In this document: in pieces, positions 1-7,857 of the stretch
Layout: the number at the start of each line of letters is the position of its first letter
How positions within the stretch are numbered: position 1 is the first letter of the stretch
Assembly (NCBI GenBank): GCA_001829495.1
Contig: MIBJ01000017.1
Location: forward strand, 27,914-83,326
Source: Spirochaetes bacterium RBG_16_49_21
Lineage (GTDB): Bacteria > Spirochaetota > UBA4802 > UBA5550
Direction of reading: 5' to 3'
Length of the DNA stretch: 55,413 bases
The notes under the pieces: model-generated
The model's database searches: none
Told to the model about the DNA's origin: nothing
What the model saw: the letters and a program-made list of their open reading frames with translations, nothing else
Translations under genes and position numbers: made by a program

Positions 1-8
1 GTAACGTA

Positions 9-38
9 AGCCCCCCTCTGGGGGGTTGGGGGGCATGA
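9..38 (+). repeat. G/C-run palindromic module, copy 1
   Basis: The sequence reads AGCCCCCC, TCT, GGGGGG, TT, GGGGGG, CATGA. The same module occurs in reverse orientation at 6746-6775 and 48466-48492. The C-run and first G-run can pair as a short hairpin. About 180 bases follow before the first gene; they hold a second G-rich stretch (near 80-112) and an AT-rich segment, and I see no gene in them. Confidence 0.7.
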
Positions 39-221
39 AGGCATGAGGTGTAGATAATAGTTGAATAGTTAGCCACATTGGAGAGGGGGACAGGGAATAA
101 GGACGGGGTGGTTGATTCAGCGATAATTTTTAAAAAATTAATTACAAATCGTTACAATTTGAAATTAAGTATTTATATTTTTAATTTAGAATTACTATAT
201 TATTAAGCGCACGGTCGGACT

Positions 222-452
222 ATGACAAACTGGATGGGAAAGAGCTTTATCATCATCGGCGCAATACTGGTATTGATCGGGATTTTTGTGCTGTTCAAAG
301 ACACGATGCCTTTTCTCAAATATCTCGGAAGGCTCCCGGGGGATATCAATATAAAGCGGGAAAATTTCAGCTTCCACTTCCCTATCGTCACGAGCATCAT
401 AATCAGCATATTTCTGAGCCTGGTGATCTATCTTATTAATAAATTCAGATGA
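222..452 (+). CDS. DUF2905-family small membrane protein
   Basis: This 76-residue protein has two hydrophobic segments, at about residues 8-27 and 54-72. Between them lies a loop with LGRLPGDI and a following FSFHFPI. That arrangement (helix, LGxLPGDI loop, FxFPxxTS, helix) is the signature of the DUF2905 family, short inner-membrane proteins of unknown function. The length is normal for the family. A weak ribosome site (GGTCGGA) precedes the ATG. It stands alone about 195 bases before the ExbB gene on the same strand. The family assignment is secure; no function is known. Confidence 0.85.
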   Translation: MTNWMGKSFIIIGAILVLIGIFVLFKDTMPFLKYLGRLPGDINIKRENFSFHFPIVTSIIISIFLSLVIYLINKFR

Positions 453-600
453 AAAAGAATGGTGAAGAATGATAGTGAGTGCAATTTCCGCCCTCACCGG
501 AAATCGGATACTGTAACCGCCGGCCCTGTATCATGTCATACAGTTATTCCGGCATAATTCCTTAAAAAATGTATTGCGCCGGGGCTGGCTGATTATTAGG

Positions 601-621
601 GTGCAGGCTTAAGCCCCGCAC
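601..621. repeat. Short imperfect palindrome before the exbB-like gene
   Basis: GTGCAGGCTT is followed by AAGCCCCGCAC, giving a stem with one or two mismatches. It lies about 27 bases before the start codon of the ExbB-like gene, in its leader or promoter region. It resembles the G/C hairpin after glpK at 13812-13832. It could affect transcription, but it has no T-run. Confidence 0.4.
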
Positions 622-647
622 ACATCATAAAACAGAAGAGAGGAGAA

Positions 648-1289
648 ATGTCAGATCTACTTATATTTGTCGGCTACGGCGAAACCCTGATTTTCGCCAC
701 GCTGGCATTCGCGAGCATCCTGGCCCTGGCCGTGGGGATGGAAAGAACGATCATTTTCAAAAAAAATTCAAACAAAAAAATAGCCCGCTTCGCCGAGGAG
801 CTGATCGGCCTTCTGAGGAAGCGGGACACCAAAGCGGCCGCCGTTCTCGTGGAGAGCGCAGGGGACAACGCATACAGCCGGTTCGCGCGGTTTTCACTGG
901 ACCATGCCCGGGGGGGCGTATCGGGGCTTGCCGACCTCATGTCCGGAAAGATCATCGAGGAAAAGATCACGCTTGAAAAAAGGCTGACCATATTAAATAC
1001 GCTGGGGAACAACGCCCCTTTCATCGGGCTGCTCGGCACGGTTCTCGGCGTCATAATGGCGTTCCACGGCCTGGGAACGCTCGGCAGCACCGGGGCGGAA
1101 GTGGTCATGCGGAGCATCTCGCGTGCCCTTCTCGCCACTGCCGCCGGACTCTTTATCGCGATACCGGTGGTGATGGCGAACAATTACTTTTCAAAAAAGG
1201 TCAAGATCATAATCCAGCAGCTTGAAATTCTATCCAAGGAATTTGCCGCGAGTTTAGCAGGCCGGAAATCAAATACCAAAAAGAGGTAA
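648..1289 (+). CDS. exbB: MotA/TolQ/ExbB-family proton channel protein
   Basis: The 213-residue protein has an N-terminal transmembrane segment (about 15-30), a cytoplasmic stretch (30-120) and two more hydrophobic segments (about 125-150 and 165-185). The conserved core reads NNAPFIGLLGTVLGVIMAF, then ARALLATAAGLFIAIPVV-like sequence, as in ExbB/TolQ. The family forms a proton-driven inner-membrane motor with ExbD/TolR that energises TonB or TolA. AGAGGAG lies just before the ATG. It is followed after 6 bases by the ExbD gene and then TonB, which favours the ExbBD-TonB assignment over MotA or TolQ. The outer-membrane receptor served is not in the window. Confidence 0.9.
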   Translation: MSDLLIFVGYGETLIFATLAFASILALAVGMERTIIFKKNSNKKIARFAEELIGLLRKRDTKAAAVLVESAGDNAYSRFARFSLDHARGGVSGLADLMSGKIIEEKITLEKRLTILNTLGNNAPFIGLLGTVLGVIMAFHGLGTLGSTGAEVVMRSISRALLATAAGLFIAIPVVMANNYFSKKVKIIIQQLEILSKEFAASLAGRKSNTKKR

Positions 1290-1295
1290 AATGCC

Positions 1296-1697
1296 ATGGC
1301 GGTACTTCCCGGCAACGAGGATGACGAAATAGGATATATCAACATAACGCCGATGGTTGATGTGCTCCTGGTGCTCCTGGTCATATTCATGGTAACGGCC
1401 AATTTCTTAAAGAAGGAATCGGTCAACATAAATCTGCCCAAGGTAAACGCCTCGGACCCGAACGTCGCCCAGTCGATCCAGATCGCCATGACCAAAAACG
1501 GCAAGCTCTTGATGGAAGGAATGGACACCAGCGAGGAAAATATGGTGGCGAAGCTTTCCCGCGAATCAAAATACCGGCCGAATATGCGGGTCACGCTCTC
1601 GGCCGACGAGCGGTTGCCGTACGGATCAATAGCCCGGGTCATGGGCCTTATCCGCTACTCCGGGGTCACGCGCATCGCGTTATCCGTAAAACGCTGA
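1296..1697 (+). CDS. exbD: ExbD/TolR-family biopolymer transport protein
   Basis: The 133-residue protein has the ExbD pattern: a short cytoplasmic N-terminus, then INITPMVDVLLVLLVIFMV, where the Asp of MVDVLL is the membrane aspartate that carries protons in this family. A periplasmic domain follows, ending in a region like TxxYGxxxxVMGLIRxSGV. Length is typical. AGAGG lies 9 bases before the ATG. It is co-transcribed with the ExbB gene upstream and the TonB gene 15 bases downstream. Confidence 0.92.
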   Translation: MAVLPGNEDDEIGYINITPMVDVLLVLLVIFMVTANFLKKESVNINLPKVNASDPNVAQSIQIAMTKNGKLLMEGMDTSEENMVAKLSRESKYRPNMRVTLSADERLPYGSIARVMGLIRYSGVTRIALSVKR

Positions 1698-1712
1698 AAC
1701 GGATTTTAATGT

Positions 1713-2369
1713 ATGTCATCACGCTATCGCATTATCAGACAAAAAATCAAACAAATGGATATATACACGCTCTGCCTCGCGTTTTCGATTTTTGTCCACG
1801 GCGCGGCGTATGGCGCCTATTATATATCCAATCTGCCGGAAGTCGGTAATGACGACATGGTATATGATGCTAAAAATTTTAAAGCCGTCGACGTTGATGT
1901 CGACTTCATCGACCTCCCTCCTCCGGGGCTTCTGGGAGGCTTCTCAAACCCCGCGCCGGTGAAAAGGGAGGAGTGGATCGAGGGCACCGGCATAAACGCC
2001 TCGGATGCGAACAACACGGATGTGGACATCAACCGGATGTCCGGGGACGGCACCGACCCTGACGGATACCTGTCCGCCGATTTCGGCGATCACCCGCCCA
2101 TACCGCTTATAGACTTCGACCTTAACCGGTACTTCCCGCAGGCCGCGCGGTCGGCTAATATTACCCGTAAAACAGTCCTCGTACAGATGCAAATAAACGA
2201 AGACGGCTCCCTGAAGAGCGTAAAAGTAGCATCCCCGCCGGCCGGATACGGATTTGACGAGGCTGCATTACGGGTGGTCAAGAAGATACGGTTCAAGCCC
2301 GGATTCGTGGGCGGCAGACCGGTGAAGATGTTCCTGAAGCTCCCCATCACGTTCGTGCTTGAGGATTAA
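1713..2369 (+). CDS. tonB: TonB-family energy transducer
   Basis: The 218-residue protein has an N-terminal membrane anchor (about 18-38), a linker rich in Asp and Pro, and a C-terminal TonB domain (about 135-218). In the C-terminal domain VLVQMQINEDGSLKSVKV is followed by FDEAALRVVKKIRFKPG, the hallmark of TonB. The linker is acidic (DVDVDFIDLPPPG and several Asp-rich stretches) and lacks the classical Pro-Lys repeats. The protein would span the periplasm and pass ExbBD energy to outer-membrane receptors. It is the last gene of the exbB-exbD-tonB unit. No TonB-dependent receptor is nearby. Confidence 0.9.
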   Translation: MSSRYRIIRQKIKQMDIYTLCLAFSIFVHGAAYGAYYISNLPEVGNDDMVYDAKNFKAVDVDVDFIDLPPPGLLGGFSNPAPVKREEWIEGTGINASDANNTDVDINRMSGDGTDPDGYLSADFGDHPPIPLIDFDLNRYFPQAARSANITRKTVLVQMQINEDGSLKSVKVASPPAGYGFDEAALRVVKKIRFKPGFVGGRPVKMFLKLPITFVLED

Positions 2370-2418
2370 TGTTCGATAATCAACAAAAATTTTCAGCTTA
2401 AGATAAAAAGAGAGCCTC

Positions 2419-2520
2419 GTGCCGGAAAAAAGTTTTAAAATATATTTGAATGACGTTTTGCGTATTATTGTGTATATTGAGACTGATGGAAGTACAATCG
2501 TTAATTTCGTAGAGCAATAA
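2419..2520 (+). CDS. Possible small ORF or gene remnant (33 aa, GTG start)
   Basis: This frame reads 33 residues, beginning PEKSFKIYLNDVL and ending TIVNFVEQ, between two stop codons. It lies in a strongly AT-rich patch that differs from the GC-richer neighbours. The alternating hydrophobic pattern could be the beta-strand C-terminus of a small toxin-like protein, but I do not recognise a family. There is no clear ribosome site, so it may be a decayed gene. Read it together with the next small gene, which starts 45 bases downstream. Confidence 0.25.
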   Translation: MPEKSFKIYLNDVLRIIVYIETDGSTIVNFVEQ

Positions 2521-2565
2521 AAGATTTTAAAGAAAACTATAATTTTATTATCTGGAGATTTTTCA

Positions 2566-2736
2566 ATGAAAAAAAATAATACTGAAATAGAACTTGTAGA
2601 AGAATTTTTAAAGAAAGAAGGATTTACAGAAATAACCGAAAAGGAAAAAAATTCTCCTGAATTTCGAGAATCTCTTCTAAAGATTAGAAATTTGAAAAAA
2701 ACAGGCAAATCTCTGAAAAAATACGCGTATAAATGA
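2566..2736 (+). CDS. Small basic protein of unknown function (56 aa)
   Basis: The frame encodes 56 residues rich in Lys and Glu (beginning MKKNNTEIELVEEFLKKEGF, ending KSLKKYAYK). CTGGAGAT, a good ribosome site, lies 8-12 bases before the ATG. It is predicted to be helical, with no membrane segment. It ends 6 bases before the next gene, so the two are probably co-transcribed. The small size, charge and AT-rich setting next to another tiny frame recall an antitoxin or a small regulator, but no family is recognised and that idea is only inference. Confidence 0.5.
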   Translation: MKKNNTEIELVEEFLKKEGFTEITEKEKNSPEFRESLLKIRNLKKTGKSLKKYAYK

Positions 2737-2742
2737 CCGCGT

Positions 2743-3411
2743 ATGAAAAAATTTTTCATGATTTTAATTCTAATAGGAATAGGAGTATCCCTATATTTCT
2801 TTTTCAAAAAACCAGACAAAACCGATATCGCTCATAAGTCCCTTATGCCGGATACGGCAAGCAATGAGACCGCCCCCGATAACACAAATGATGAGATAGA
2901 TAACAAACCCCTTGAAGAGATTCAGAGCAGTAATGCAATAAAAAATAACAATAAGGAGGATATAAAAACCGTTCCTGAAAACAGCATCACCTTTGCCGTG
3001 GTGCTCAAAGGAGAATATAACAATTATAGCTATAAAGCCATGAATAATTTTACCAAAATCACCGCCTCTCCTCAATTAACGGGATATACTGCAAGCTTTG
3101 TGGCAAACATTAATAACATAAATTTGTCTGATCAATCTACATATAATAATGTCGTTTCAATGATGCTGCCGCTGGATGCAGGGCCGGGCGCGTATAATGA
3201 AAAATCGGATAATTTTATATTCCAATACATTGGTGCAAACAAGGGCATACTGTACACCTTAGATCAATCGGGTTCTTTTGATCTCACTATTATGGAGTGG
3301 GGAGGCCCCGGCGGAAGAGCCAAAGGCACCTTTTCGGGCAAGTTACTATCGGTGGAATCAACCGATCCGGTATATATACAGGATGGTAAGTTCGATATCG
3401 GGATTCAATGA
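2743..3411 (+). CDS. Hypothetical membrane-anchored protein
   Basis: The 222-residue protein starts MKKFFMILILIGIGVSLYF, an uncleaved signal anchor (about 4-20). A low-complexity Asp/Asn/Thr-rich linker (25-75) leads into a probably all-beta extracytoplasmic domain (about 80-222) with many Asn, Tyr and Gly residues and a WGGPGGRAKGTFSG stretch. I do not recognise the domain. Base composition is AT-rich compared with exbB upstream, as in the two small frames before it. No strong ribosome site is visible, so translation may be coupled to the 56-residue gene. It is convergent with the following minus-strand gene, 2 bases away. Confidence 0.7.
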   Translation: MKKFFMILILIGIGVSLYFFFKKPDKTDIAHKSLMPDTASNETAPDNTNDEIDNKPLEEIQSSNAIKNNNKEDIKTVPENSITFAVVLKGEYNNYSYKAMNNFTKITASPQLTGYTASFVANINNINLSDQSTYNNVVSMMLPLDAGPGAYNEKSDNFIFQYIGANKGILYTLDQSGSFDLTIMEWGGPGGRAKGTFSGKLLSVESTDPVYIQDGKFDIGIQ

Positions 3412-3413
3412 TT

Positions 3414-4724
3414 TCACCGGCTGTAATACTCCTTCTTGACCCGGTCGATCATCTGTATCGTTTTATACTTACCCGACTTCTTCGCATTGTCCAGAAGGCG
3501 TCCCCCCTCCTTTTCACAGGCCGTGCACGCGCCGACCGGGATCTCGATTCCCAGCGAAAGGGGATACACGGTGGATGAGGTCTCAAGGCTCCACACGCCG
3601 GTGCATTCTCCGCACCGCATGATCGACTCAAGCTGGGTTTCCCTGATGCCGTCCGTGTCGTAAAAGACGTTCTTCCTTCTGGTCAGGTACTGACGGTACG
3701 GGAGAAGGCCTTCATAAGTCGGCGGATTAAAGTAGACGCCCAGTACCGCTTCCTTGAGCCTCTTTACGTAATCCATGATCCCTTTATCCTGCCGGACCGC
3801 TGCCGCGTCATAATCAGGCTCCCTTACATGGGAATAATCAATGCCCGCCATGGCAAGTATGATCCCCAGGTTCACGTACGGGAGCGCGCCCTGGATCGAA
3901 TATCCTCCCTCGAGCACAGCGATGTCGGGATCGAGCCGGTCGTTCAGCATCGCGTAACCCTGCGCGGAAAAATTCATGTTGGTGATCGGATCCGAGTAGT
4001 GGTTGTCCTGGCCTGCTGAATTCACGATGATCTCCGGTTTAAAGTGCTTCAGTATCGGCAGCACCATCTCGTCGATCGCATACAGAAAGCCCTCGTCCGA
4101 GGTTCCGGGCGGCAAGGGGATGTTCACCGTCCTGCCGGCCGCCGTCGGCCCGCCGCACTCGCTGACATGGCCGGATCCGGGATAGAGGGTGCGTCCGTCC
4201 TGATGGATCGAGATGTAGAGCACGTTGGGATCGTTCCAGTAAATATCCTGGGTGCCGTCCCCATGGTGGCAGTCGGTATCAACCACCGCTATGCGCCGGG
4301 TGCTGTAATGATCGCGGATATATTCGATCATGATCGCTTCGTTATTGATATTGCAGAATCCCCTGTTGCCGTGCACCGACTTCATGGCGTGATGGCCGGG
4401 AGGCCGCACCAGGGCAAAGGCCTTATCCACCTGCCCATCGAGCAGGAGCCGGGCGGCTTTGATGGCGCCTCCGGCTGATATCATATGCGATTCGGTGGTG
4501 ACCCCGGCAGCGTCAGGGAAGCAAAAGTGAGTTCGTAAAACGTCCTCTTCACGAGCTATATCCGGCTTGTATTCGACAAGCCCCTGAATATCAAAGATCC
4601 CCTCTTCCCTGAGCTGATCCTGGGTGTAGAGGAGCCGCTCCTCCCGCTCCGGATGGGTGGGAGATATAGCCCAGTCGTAAGCGGGGAAAAATATAAGGCC
4701 CATGCGGTTCTTTGCTTTAATCAT
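3414..4724 (-). CDS. Histone-deacetylase-family amidohydrolase with C-terminal zinc-ribbon
   Basis: The 436-residue protein has the HDAC/acetylpolyamine amidohydrolase fold over residues 5-330. Visible catalytic features are PPGHHAMKS (the His pair), DTDCHHGDG (zinc Asp and His), SAGQDNHYSDP (second zinc Asp) and EGGYS (the Tyr). Bacterial members remove acetyl groups from polyamines or other amines. A C-terminal extension carries CGEC and, about 30 residues later, CTAC, which looks like an added zinc ribbon. I chose the ATG at 4724 because it overlaps the stop of the upstream gene as ATGA and has AGAGG 5 bases before it. A start at 4760 would lie inside that gene. It is coupled to the hydantoinase-like gene. 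Confidence 0.87.
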   Translation of the reverse strand: MIKAKNRMGLIFFPAYDWAISPTHPEREERLLYTQDQLREEGIFDIQGLVEYKPDIAREEDVLRTHFCFPDAAGVTTESHMISAGGAIKAARLLLDGQVDKAFALVRPPGHHAMKSVHGNRGFCNINNEAIMIEYIRDHYSTRRIAVVDTDCHHGDGTQDIYWNDPNVLYISIHQDGRTLYPGSGHVSECGGPTAAGRTVNIPLPPGTSDEGFLYAIDEMVLPILKHFKPEIIVNSAGQDNHYSDPITNMNFSAQGYAMLNDRLDPDIAVLEGGYSIQGALPYVNLGIILAMAGIDYSHVREPDYDAAAVRQDKGIMDYVKRLKEAVLGVYFNPPTYEGLLPYRQYLTRRKNVFYDTDGIRETQLESIMRCGECTGVWSLETSSTVYPLSLGIEIPVGACTACEKEGGRLLDNAKKSGKYKTIQMIDRVKKEYYSR

Positions 4725-6394
4725 GTCAGCCTCTTTATCACCCCGGGCTTGATCTGGCACTTGACCCTGATGTCCCTTCCGACCGTATAAAATCCTTCTA
4801 CGATGTTGAAGGAGGAAGACTCGATAATTTCCATGTCGCTCCCGCCTGCCGGCGCGGACAGGCTCCCCCGGTGCTCCGCAAGGCTGTTCCGGGCGTCTCT
4901 TTCAGCGTCCCTGAGGGTATAGCCCGAAGGGATCGTGCGCCGCACGTCGATATTCGGTATGATCATGGTCCTCCTGCAGGTGTCCGCGAACAGCTCGATA
5001 TCGATCGTAGTCTTCGCCAGCGCAGCGCCCACGGCGTTGGCGACATCATAATTCGGAGGCACGACCACCTCGGCGCCGAGCCAGCCGGCGAACTTGTCCC
5101 GAAAGGCCTCTGCCGGCCCTCCCATGATGTATACCAGAGCGGGCTGTATCTTTTTTCCCTCCAGCATCTCATGGATGGTATAAACCGGCCGGTCCCGGAT
5201 TTCTCCAAGCATGGCGTTCACCTCATCCTTGATTCTGGCCACCGCATACTCAATAGCGGCATCGGCAAGCTTGTCCGGGGACGTGCCGTTCTTCTTTGCC
5301 AGGTCCGCGATCCCTTGTGCCGACGCCTCGGCGTCCATGAACCTGACGATCCTGATTGCATTAAACGCATCCACGAGAGTGGGTACGGTGCCGCCCGCGG
5401 CCATTGCCGGCCCCCCCCGGTCAGGGCCGACGGACACTGAACCTCCGTTCACATGGATTGCCGAGTCCCCGCCCACGCCGATGGAGCGCGTCATCAGGCT
5501 CCGGACGAGCGTGGGGAATCCCTGAAGCGAAATCCCCTCTTTTTCGATCAGGGGCGCCCCGGCGGCGAAGATCGCGATGTCCGTTGTCGTGCCGCCGATA
5601 TCGAGCATGATCGAATCCCGGGTGATGTCGCAGAGAGCGGCAATGCCCATGACGCTCGCCGCCGGTCCCGATAGAATCGATTCCACCGGTATGCCGCGCG
5701 AAAACGAAAAGGGCATGGTACCGCCGTCGGCCTTAAGCACATTGACCTCAGCCTCGATTCCCAGATCGCAGAGGCACTCTTCAATCGAATCGGAAAAGTT
5801 TTCAAATATCCGCCGCACCGCCGAGTTGAAATATGCGGTTACGATGCGCCGGGGGAAGGAGAGCCGGCCGGAGAGCTTATGGCCCAGGGTGACGAAATCG
5901 GCAGCACTTCCGATCTCCCGGGCTATGAGGTTCTCATGCTCCGGATTTCTGGTTGAGAATTTAGTGACGGCAGCAAAGGCCTTGACCCCCTTGCCCGATA
6001 CCTCGCCGGCAATCCGGGAAACAAGCTTTGCGTCAAGGCTTCTGACCTCTGTGCCGCGATGGTCTATGGAGCCGTCGATTACATAATAATACGTGCCGAT
6101 CTTGAAATTGTCCGGATCGATTCCGGGTCCGGCAGAGATGATGACGCACACGTCTTCAAGCCTGTTCTCTACGATTGCATTGGTGGACAGGGTAGTGCTC
6201 AGATTAATACGTTGGATCTTCTTGCGGTCGGCGCCTCCGGCGATCCCTTCAATCGCCTTCCGCACCGAAAGGAGCAGATTGTCATGGTCGGTAACCGCCT
6301 TGTAATGGGAGACGATCCCTTCCTCGCCGATCAGTACCGCGTCGGTATGGGTTCCGCCCACATCGAGGCCCAGGTACAAGGCAGACTTGTTCAT
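4721..6394 (-). CDS. Hydantoinase/oxoprolinase-family (HyuA-type) protein
   Basis: The 557-residue protein has the hydantoinase N-terminal domain (GLDVGGTHTDAVLI near residue 10; STTLSTNAIVE near 88) and the hydantoinase A ATPase domain (MLDIGGTTTDIAIF near 265; SIGVGGDSAIHV near 310). Both glycine-rich phosphate loops of the actin-like ATPase fold are intact. The family includes ATP-dependent 5-oxoprolinases, hydantoinases and acetone carboxylase subunits. It is shorter than classical HyuA (about 690 residues), and no HyuB partner is nearby, so the substrate is unknown. It sits between a Cys-rich small protein and the HDAC-like amidohydrolase in one minus-strand operon, which suggests the three act on related amide or lactam substrates. 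Confidence 0.85.
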   Translation of the reverse strand: MNKSALYLGLDVGGTHTDAVLIGEEGIVSHYKAVTDHDNLLLSVRKAIEGIAGGADRKKIQRINLSTTLSTNAIVENRLEDVCVIISAGPGIDPDNFKIGTYYYVIDGSIDHRGTEVRSLDAKLVSRIAGEVSGKGVKAFAAVTKFSTRNPEHENLIAREIGSAADFVTLGHKLSGRLSFPRRIVTAYFNSAVRRIFENFSDSIEECLCDLGIEAEVNVLKADGGTMPFSFSRGIPVESILSGPAASVMGIAALCDITRDSIMLDIGGTTTDIAIFAAGAPLIEKEGISLQGFPTLVRSLMTRSIGVGGDSAIHVNGGSVSVGPDRGGPAMAAGGTVPTLVDAFNAIRIVRFMDAEASAQGIADLAKKNGTSPDKLADAAIEYAVARIKDEVNAMLGEIRDRPVYTIHEMLEGKKIQPALVYIMGGPAEAFRDKFAGWLGAEVVVPPNYDVANAVGAALAKTTIDIELFADTCRRTMIIPNIDVRRTIPSGYTLRDAERDARNSLAEHRGSLSAPAGGSDMEIIESSSFNIVEGFYTVGRDIRVKCQIKPGVIKRLT

Positions 6395-6412
6395 CTATCA
6401 CCGGTCTCCGTC

Positions 6413-6610
6413 TCAGGCCTCATGGGCTTTTTTCCCGTAAACCCTCTCATACGCTGCGCAGTAAGGGCACAGGCCGCTCTCCACATTCTTGACAAGCCAG
6501 TATGCCAGACCGCGCTGTTTTTTCCGCGCATGAGAGCATACCGGGCAATCAAGGCACCGCTGCGCCATTTTTCTGTCCTTTGCAGTGATGTCGTCCATGT
6601 TGAGCACCAT
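6413..6610 (-). CDS. Small cysteine-rich protein, probable metal binder (65 aa)
   Basis: The 65-residue protein has CLDCPVC near residue 19 and CPYC near residue 48, separated by a basic helix, a pattern suited to one zinc ribbon or treble clef. GTGAGG lies 4 bases before the ATG. It is the first gene of the operon, 18 bases before the hydantoinase-like gene. The HDAC-like protein two genes on also carries two CxxC pairs. I do not recognise a named family. Codon use matches the neighbours and the reading frame is clean, so it is likely real. Confidence 0.65.
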   Translation of the reverse strand: MVLNMDDITAKDRKMAQRCLDCPVCSHARKKQRGLAYWLVKNVESGLCPYCAAYERVYGKKAHEA

Positions 6611-6668
6611 GATGCCTCACTATTCAGATGTCAATAGTTTTAGGATATTTTTTAGTATCTACTCAAGT

Positions 6669-6969
6669 GTGTGAATTTTTTTTCGGGAATTTCCTCACTT
6701 AGACCCCCCTGTCCCCCGTCTAATCATTACCCACATCTCATTCTCTCATGCCCCCCAACCCCCCGGAGGGGGGCTAATATAGATTTCTAAGAAATAATGT
6801 ATTATTTCAATATATTTCTTCATAATAATACATAATCTCCCAGTCCCCCTCCGGGGAATTTAGGGGGCCGTGAGGCTTGATTTAAAGATGTGGGTAATGA
6901 TTAGCAGGGGGATGGGGGGAGTCTAAAAAAATGCAACTGCCTCAGTTTTACCCGAAGAATAATTCACAC
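6669..6969. repeat. Foldback (MITE-like) element, copy 1
   Basis: This 301-base element is bounded by GTGTGAATT (6669-6677) and AATTCACAC (6961-6969). Inside, TTAGACCCCCC and a GGGGGGAGTCTAA stretch pair. TAATCATTACCCACATCT (6721-6738) is exactly inverted at 6886-6903, and an AT-rich palindrome forms the tip near 6787-6833. A shorter copy with matching ends lies at 47439-47599. It contains the G/C-run module at 6746-6775. No target-site duplication is evident and there is no coding frame. It fills most of the gap 6611-7111. Confidence 0.75.
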
Positions 6970-6984
6970 CCCTACCAGCTGTTT

Positions 6985-7052
6985 GATAATCTCTCGCAGA
7001 GGCGCTGAGACCTTTGCGACTTGACGTCTTTGCGCGAGATAGCTGAGTAGTT
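6985..7052. repeat. GCAAAGACG-type intergenic repeat
   Basis: CTCTCGCAGAGGCGCTGAGA is followed by CCTTTGCGAC and then CTTTGCGCGAGA. The two TTTGCG units and the partial inversions resemble short intergenic repeats seen in many environmental bacteria. It lies between the foldback element and the ParA gene. No coding frame was found. Confidence 0.4.
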
Positions 7053-7066
7053 ACATTTTTTATTCA

Positions 7067-7096
7067 TTGACAAAAGACATAGCGTCAAAGTAGGCT
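7067..7096 (+). promoter_or_regulatory. Candidate sigma-70-type promoter for the ParA gene
   Basis: TTGACA at 7067-7072 is followed after 18 bases by TAGGCT at 7091-7096. The first hexamer is perfect and the second is weak. The leader would be about 10 bases, with AGGGG just before the ATG. This is a motif match only. Confidence 0.3.
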
Positions 7097-7111
7097 CGTT
7101 CAGGGGTAACA

Positions 7112-7855
7112 ATGAGGATTATCTCTATTTCAAACAACAAGGGCGGTGTTGGCAAGACGACGAGCGCGGTGAATATTGCGGCTGCGCTGCAGATCAAGGG
7201 AAAAAAGGTCTGCGTCATAGACCTTGACCACCAGGCGCAGGCGACCTACCATCTCGGTTATAATCCAAAACAGATTAAGAAATCGATATTCGACGTTCTC
7301 AAGGGCGAGATCTCTTATGAAGACATACTGATCGACCGCAACGACATGCACCTGCTGCCGGCGAACCAGGAACTCAAGGATATTGAATTTCTCCCTATCC
7401 CGGCCAAGGAATTTCTCCTCAGGGACGCGCTCGAATCCGTTAATCATTACGATTTCGTCATCATCGACTGTCCCCCATCCCTCGGCATCCTGACGCTTAA
7501 CGCCATGGCGTACTCGAAGGAAATACTGGTGCCCCTTCAGGTACAGTTCCTTCCCTTTCACGGCATGTATAACCTGTTCGAGGCGGTCCAGATGGTGAAG
7601 CGGCGGCTGAATAAACATATCGACGTCACGGGAATCATCGGGACCATGTACAATGCGAAACGGGCCATCAACCGCGAGGTAATTGAAGAGACCGAAAACC
7701 GGCTTCCGGGAAAGCTCTTCGAAACGCTCATACGGGAAAATGTCGCCCTTCAAGAAGCTCCCAGTTGGGGGAAGACGATTTTTGAGTATAAGGCCGGAAG
7801 TCCGGGAGCCGAAGATTACATGAATCTGACCGAAGAAATTCTACAGAGAGAATAA
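7112..7855 (+). CDS. ParA/Soj-family ATPase
   Basis: The 247-residue protein starts with the deviant Walker A motif NKGGVGKTTSAVN and has DLDHQAQATYHLG, then IIDCPPSLGILTLNA (Walker B/switch region), as in chromosomal ParA/Soj proteins. The family forms ATP-dependent DNA-bound dimers that position chromosomes, plasmids or other cargo. AGGGG precedes the ATG. No ParB gene follows; a convergent polysaccharide deacetylase starts 2 bases beyond its stop. It is therefore an orphan here, and its partner may lie elsewhere or its cargo may not be DNA. Confidence 0.9.
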   Translation: MRIISISNNKGGVGKTTSAVNIAAALQIKGKKVCVIDLDHQAQATYHLGYNPKQIKKSIFDVLKGEISYEDILIDRNDMHLLPANQELKDIEFLPIPAKEFLLRDALESVNHYDFVIIDCPPSLGILTLNAMAYSKEILVPLQVQFLPFHGMYNLFEAVQMVKRRLNKHIDVTGIIGTMYNAKRAINREVIEETENRLPGKLFETLIRENVALQEAPSWGKTIFEYKAGSPGAEDYMNLTEEILQRE

Positions 7856-7857
7856 AG

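Noticed and set aside
3414-4724. HDAC-type protein considered as a chromatin enzyme
   Set aside because: Bacterial family members act on acetylated small amines; there is no archaeal-type histone gene in the window.
7130-7753. 207-codon open frame antisense to the ParA gene
   Set aside because: The plus-strand ParA has Walker motifs and a ribosome site; the antisense frame has neither.
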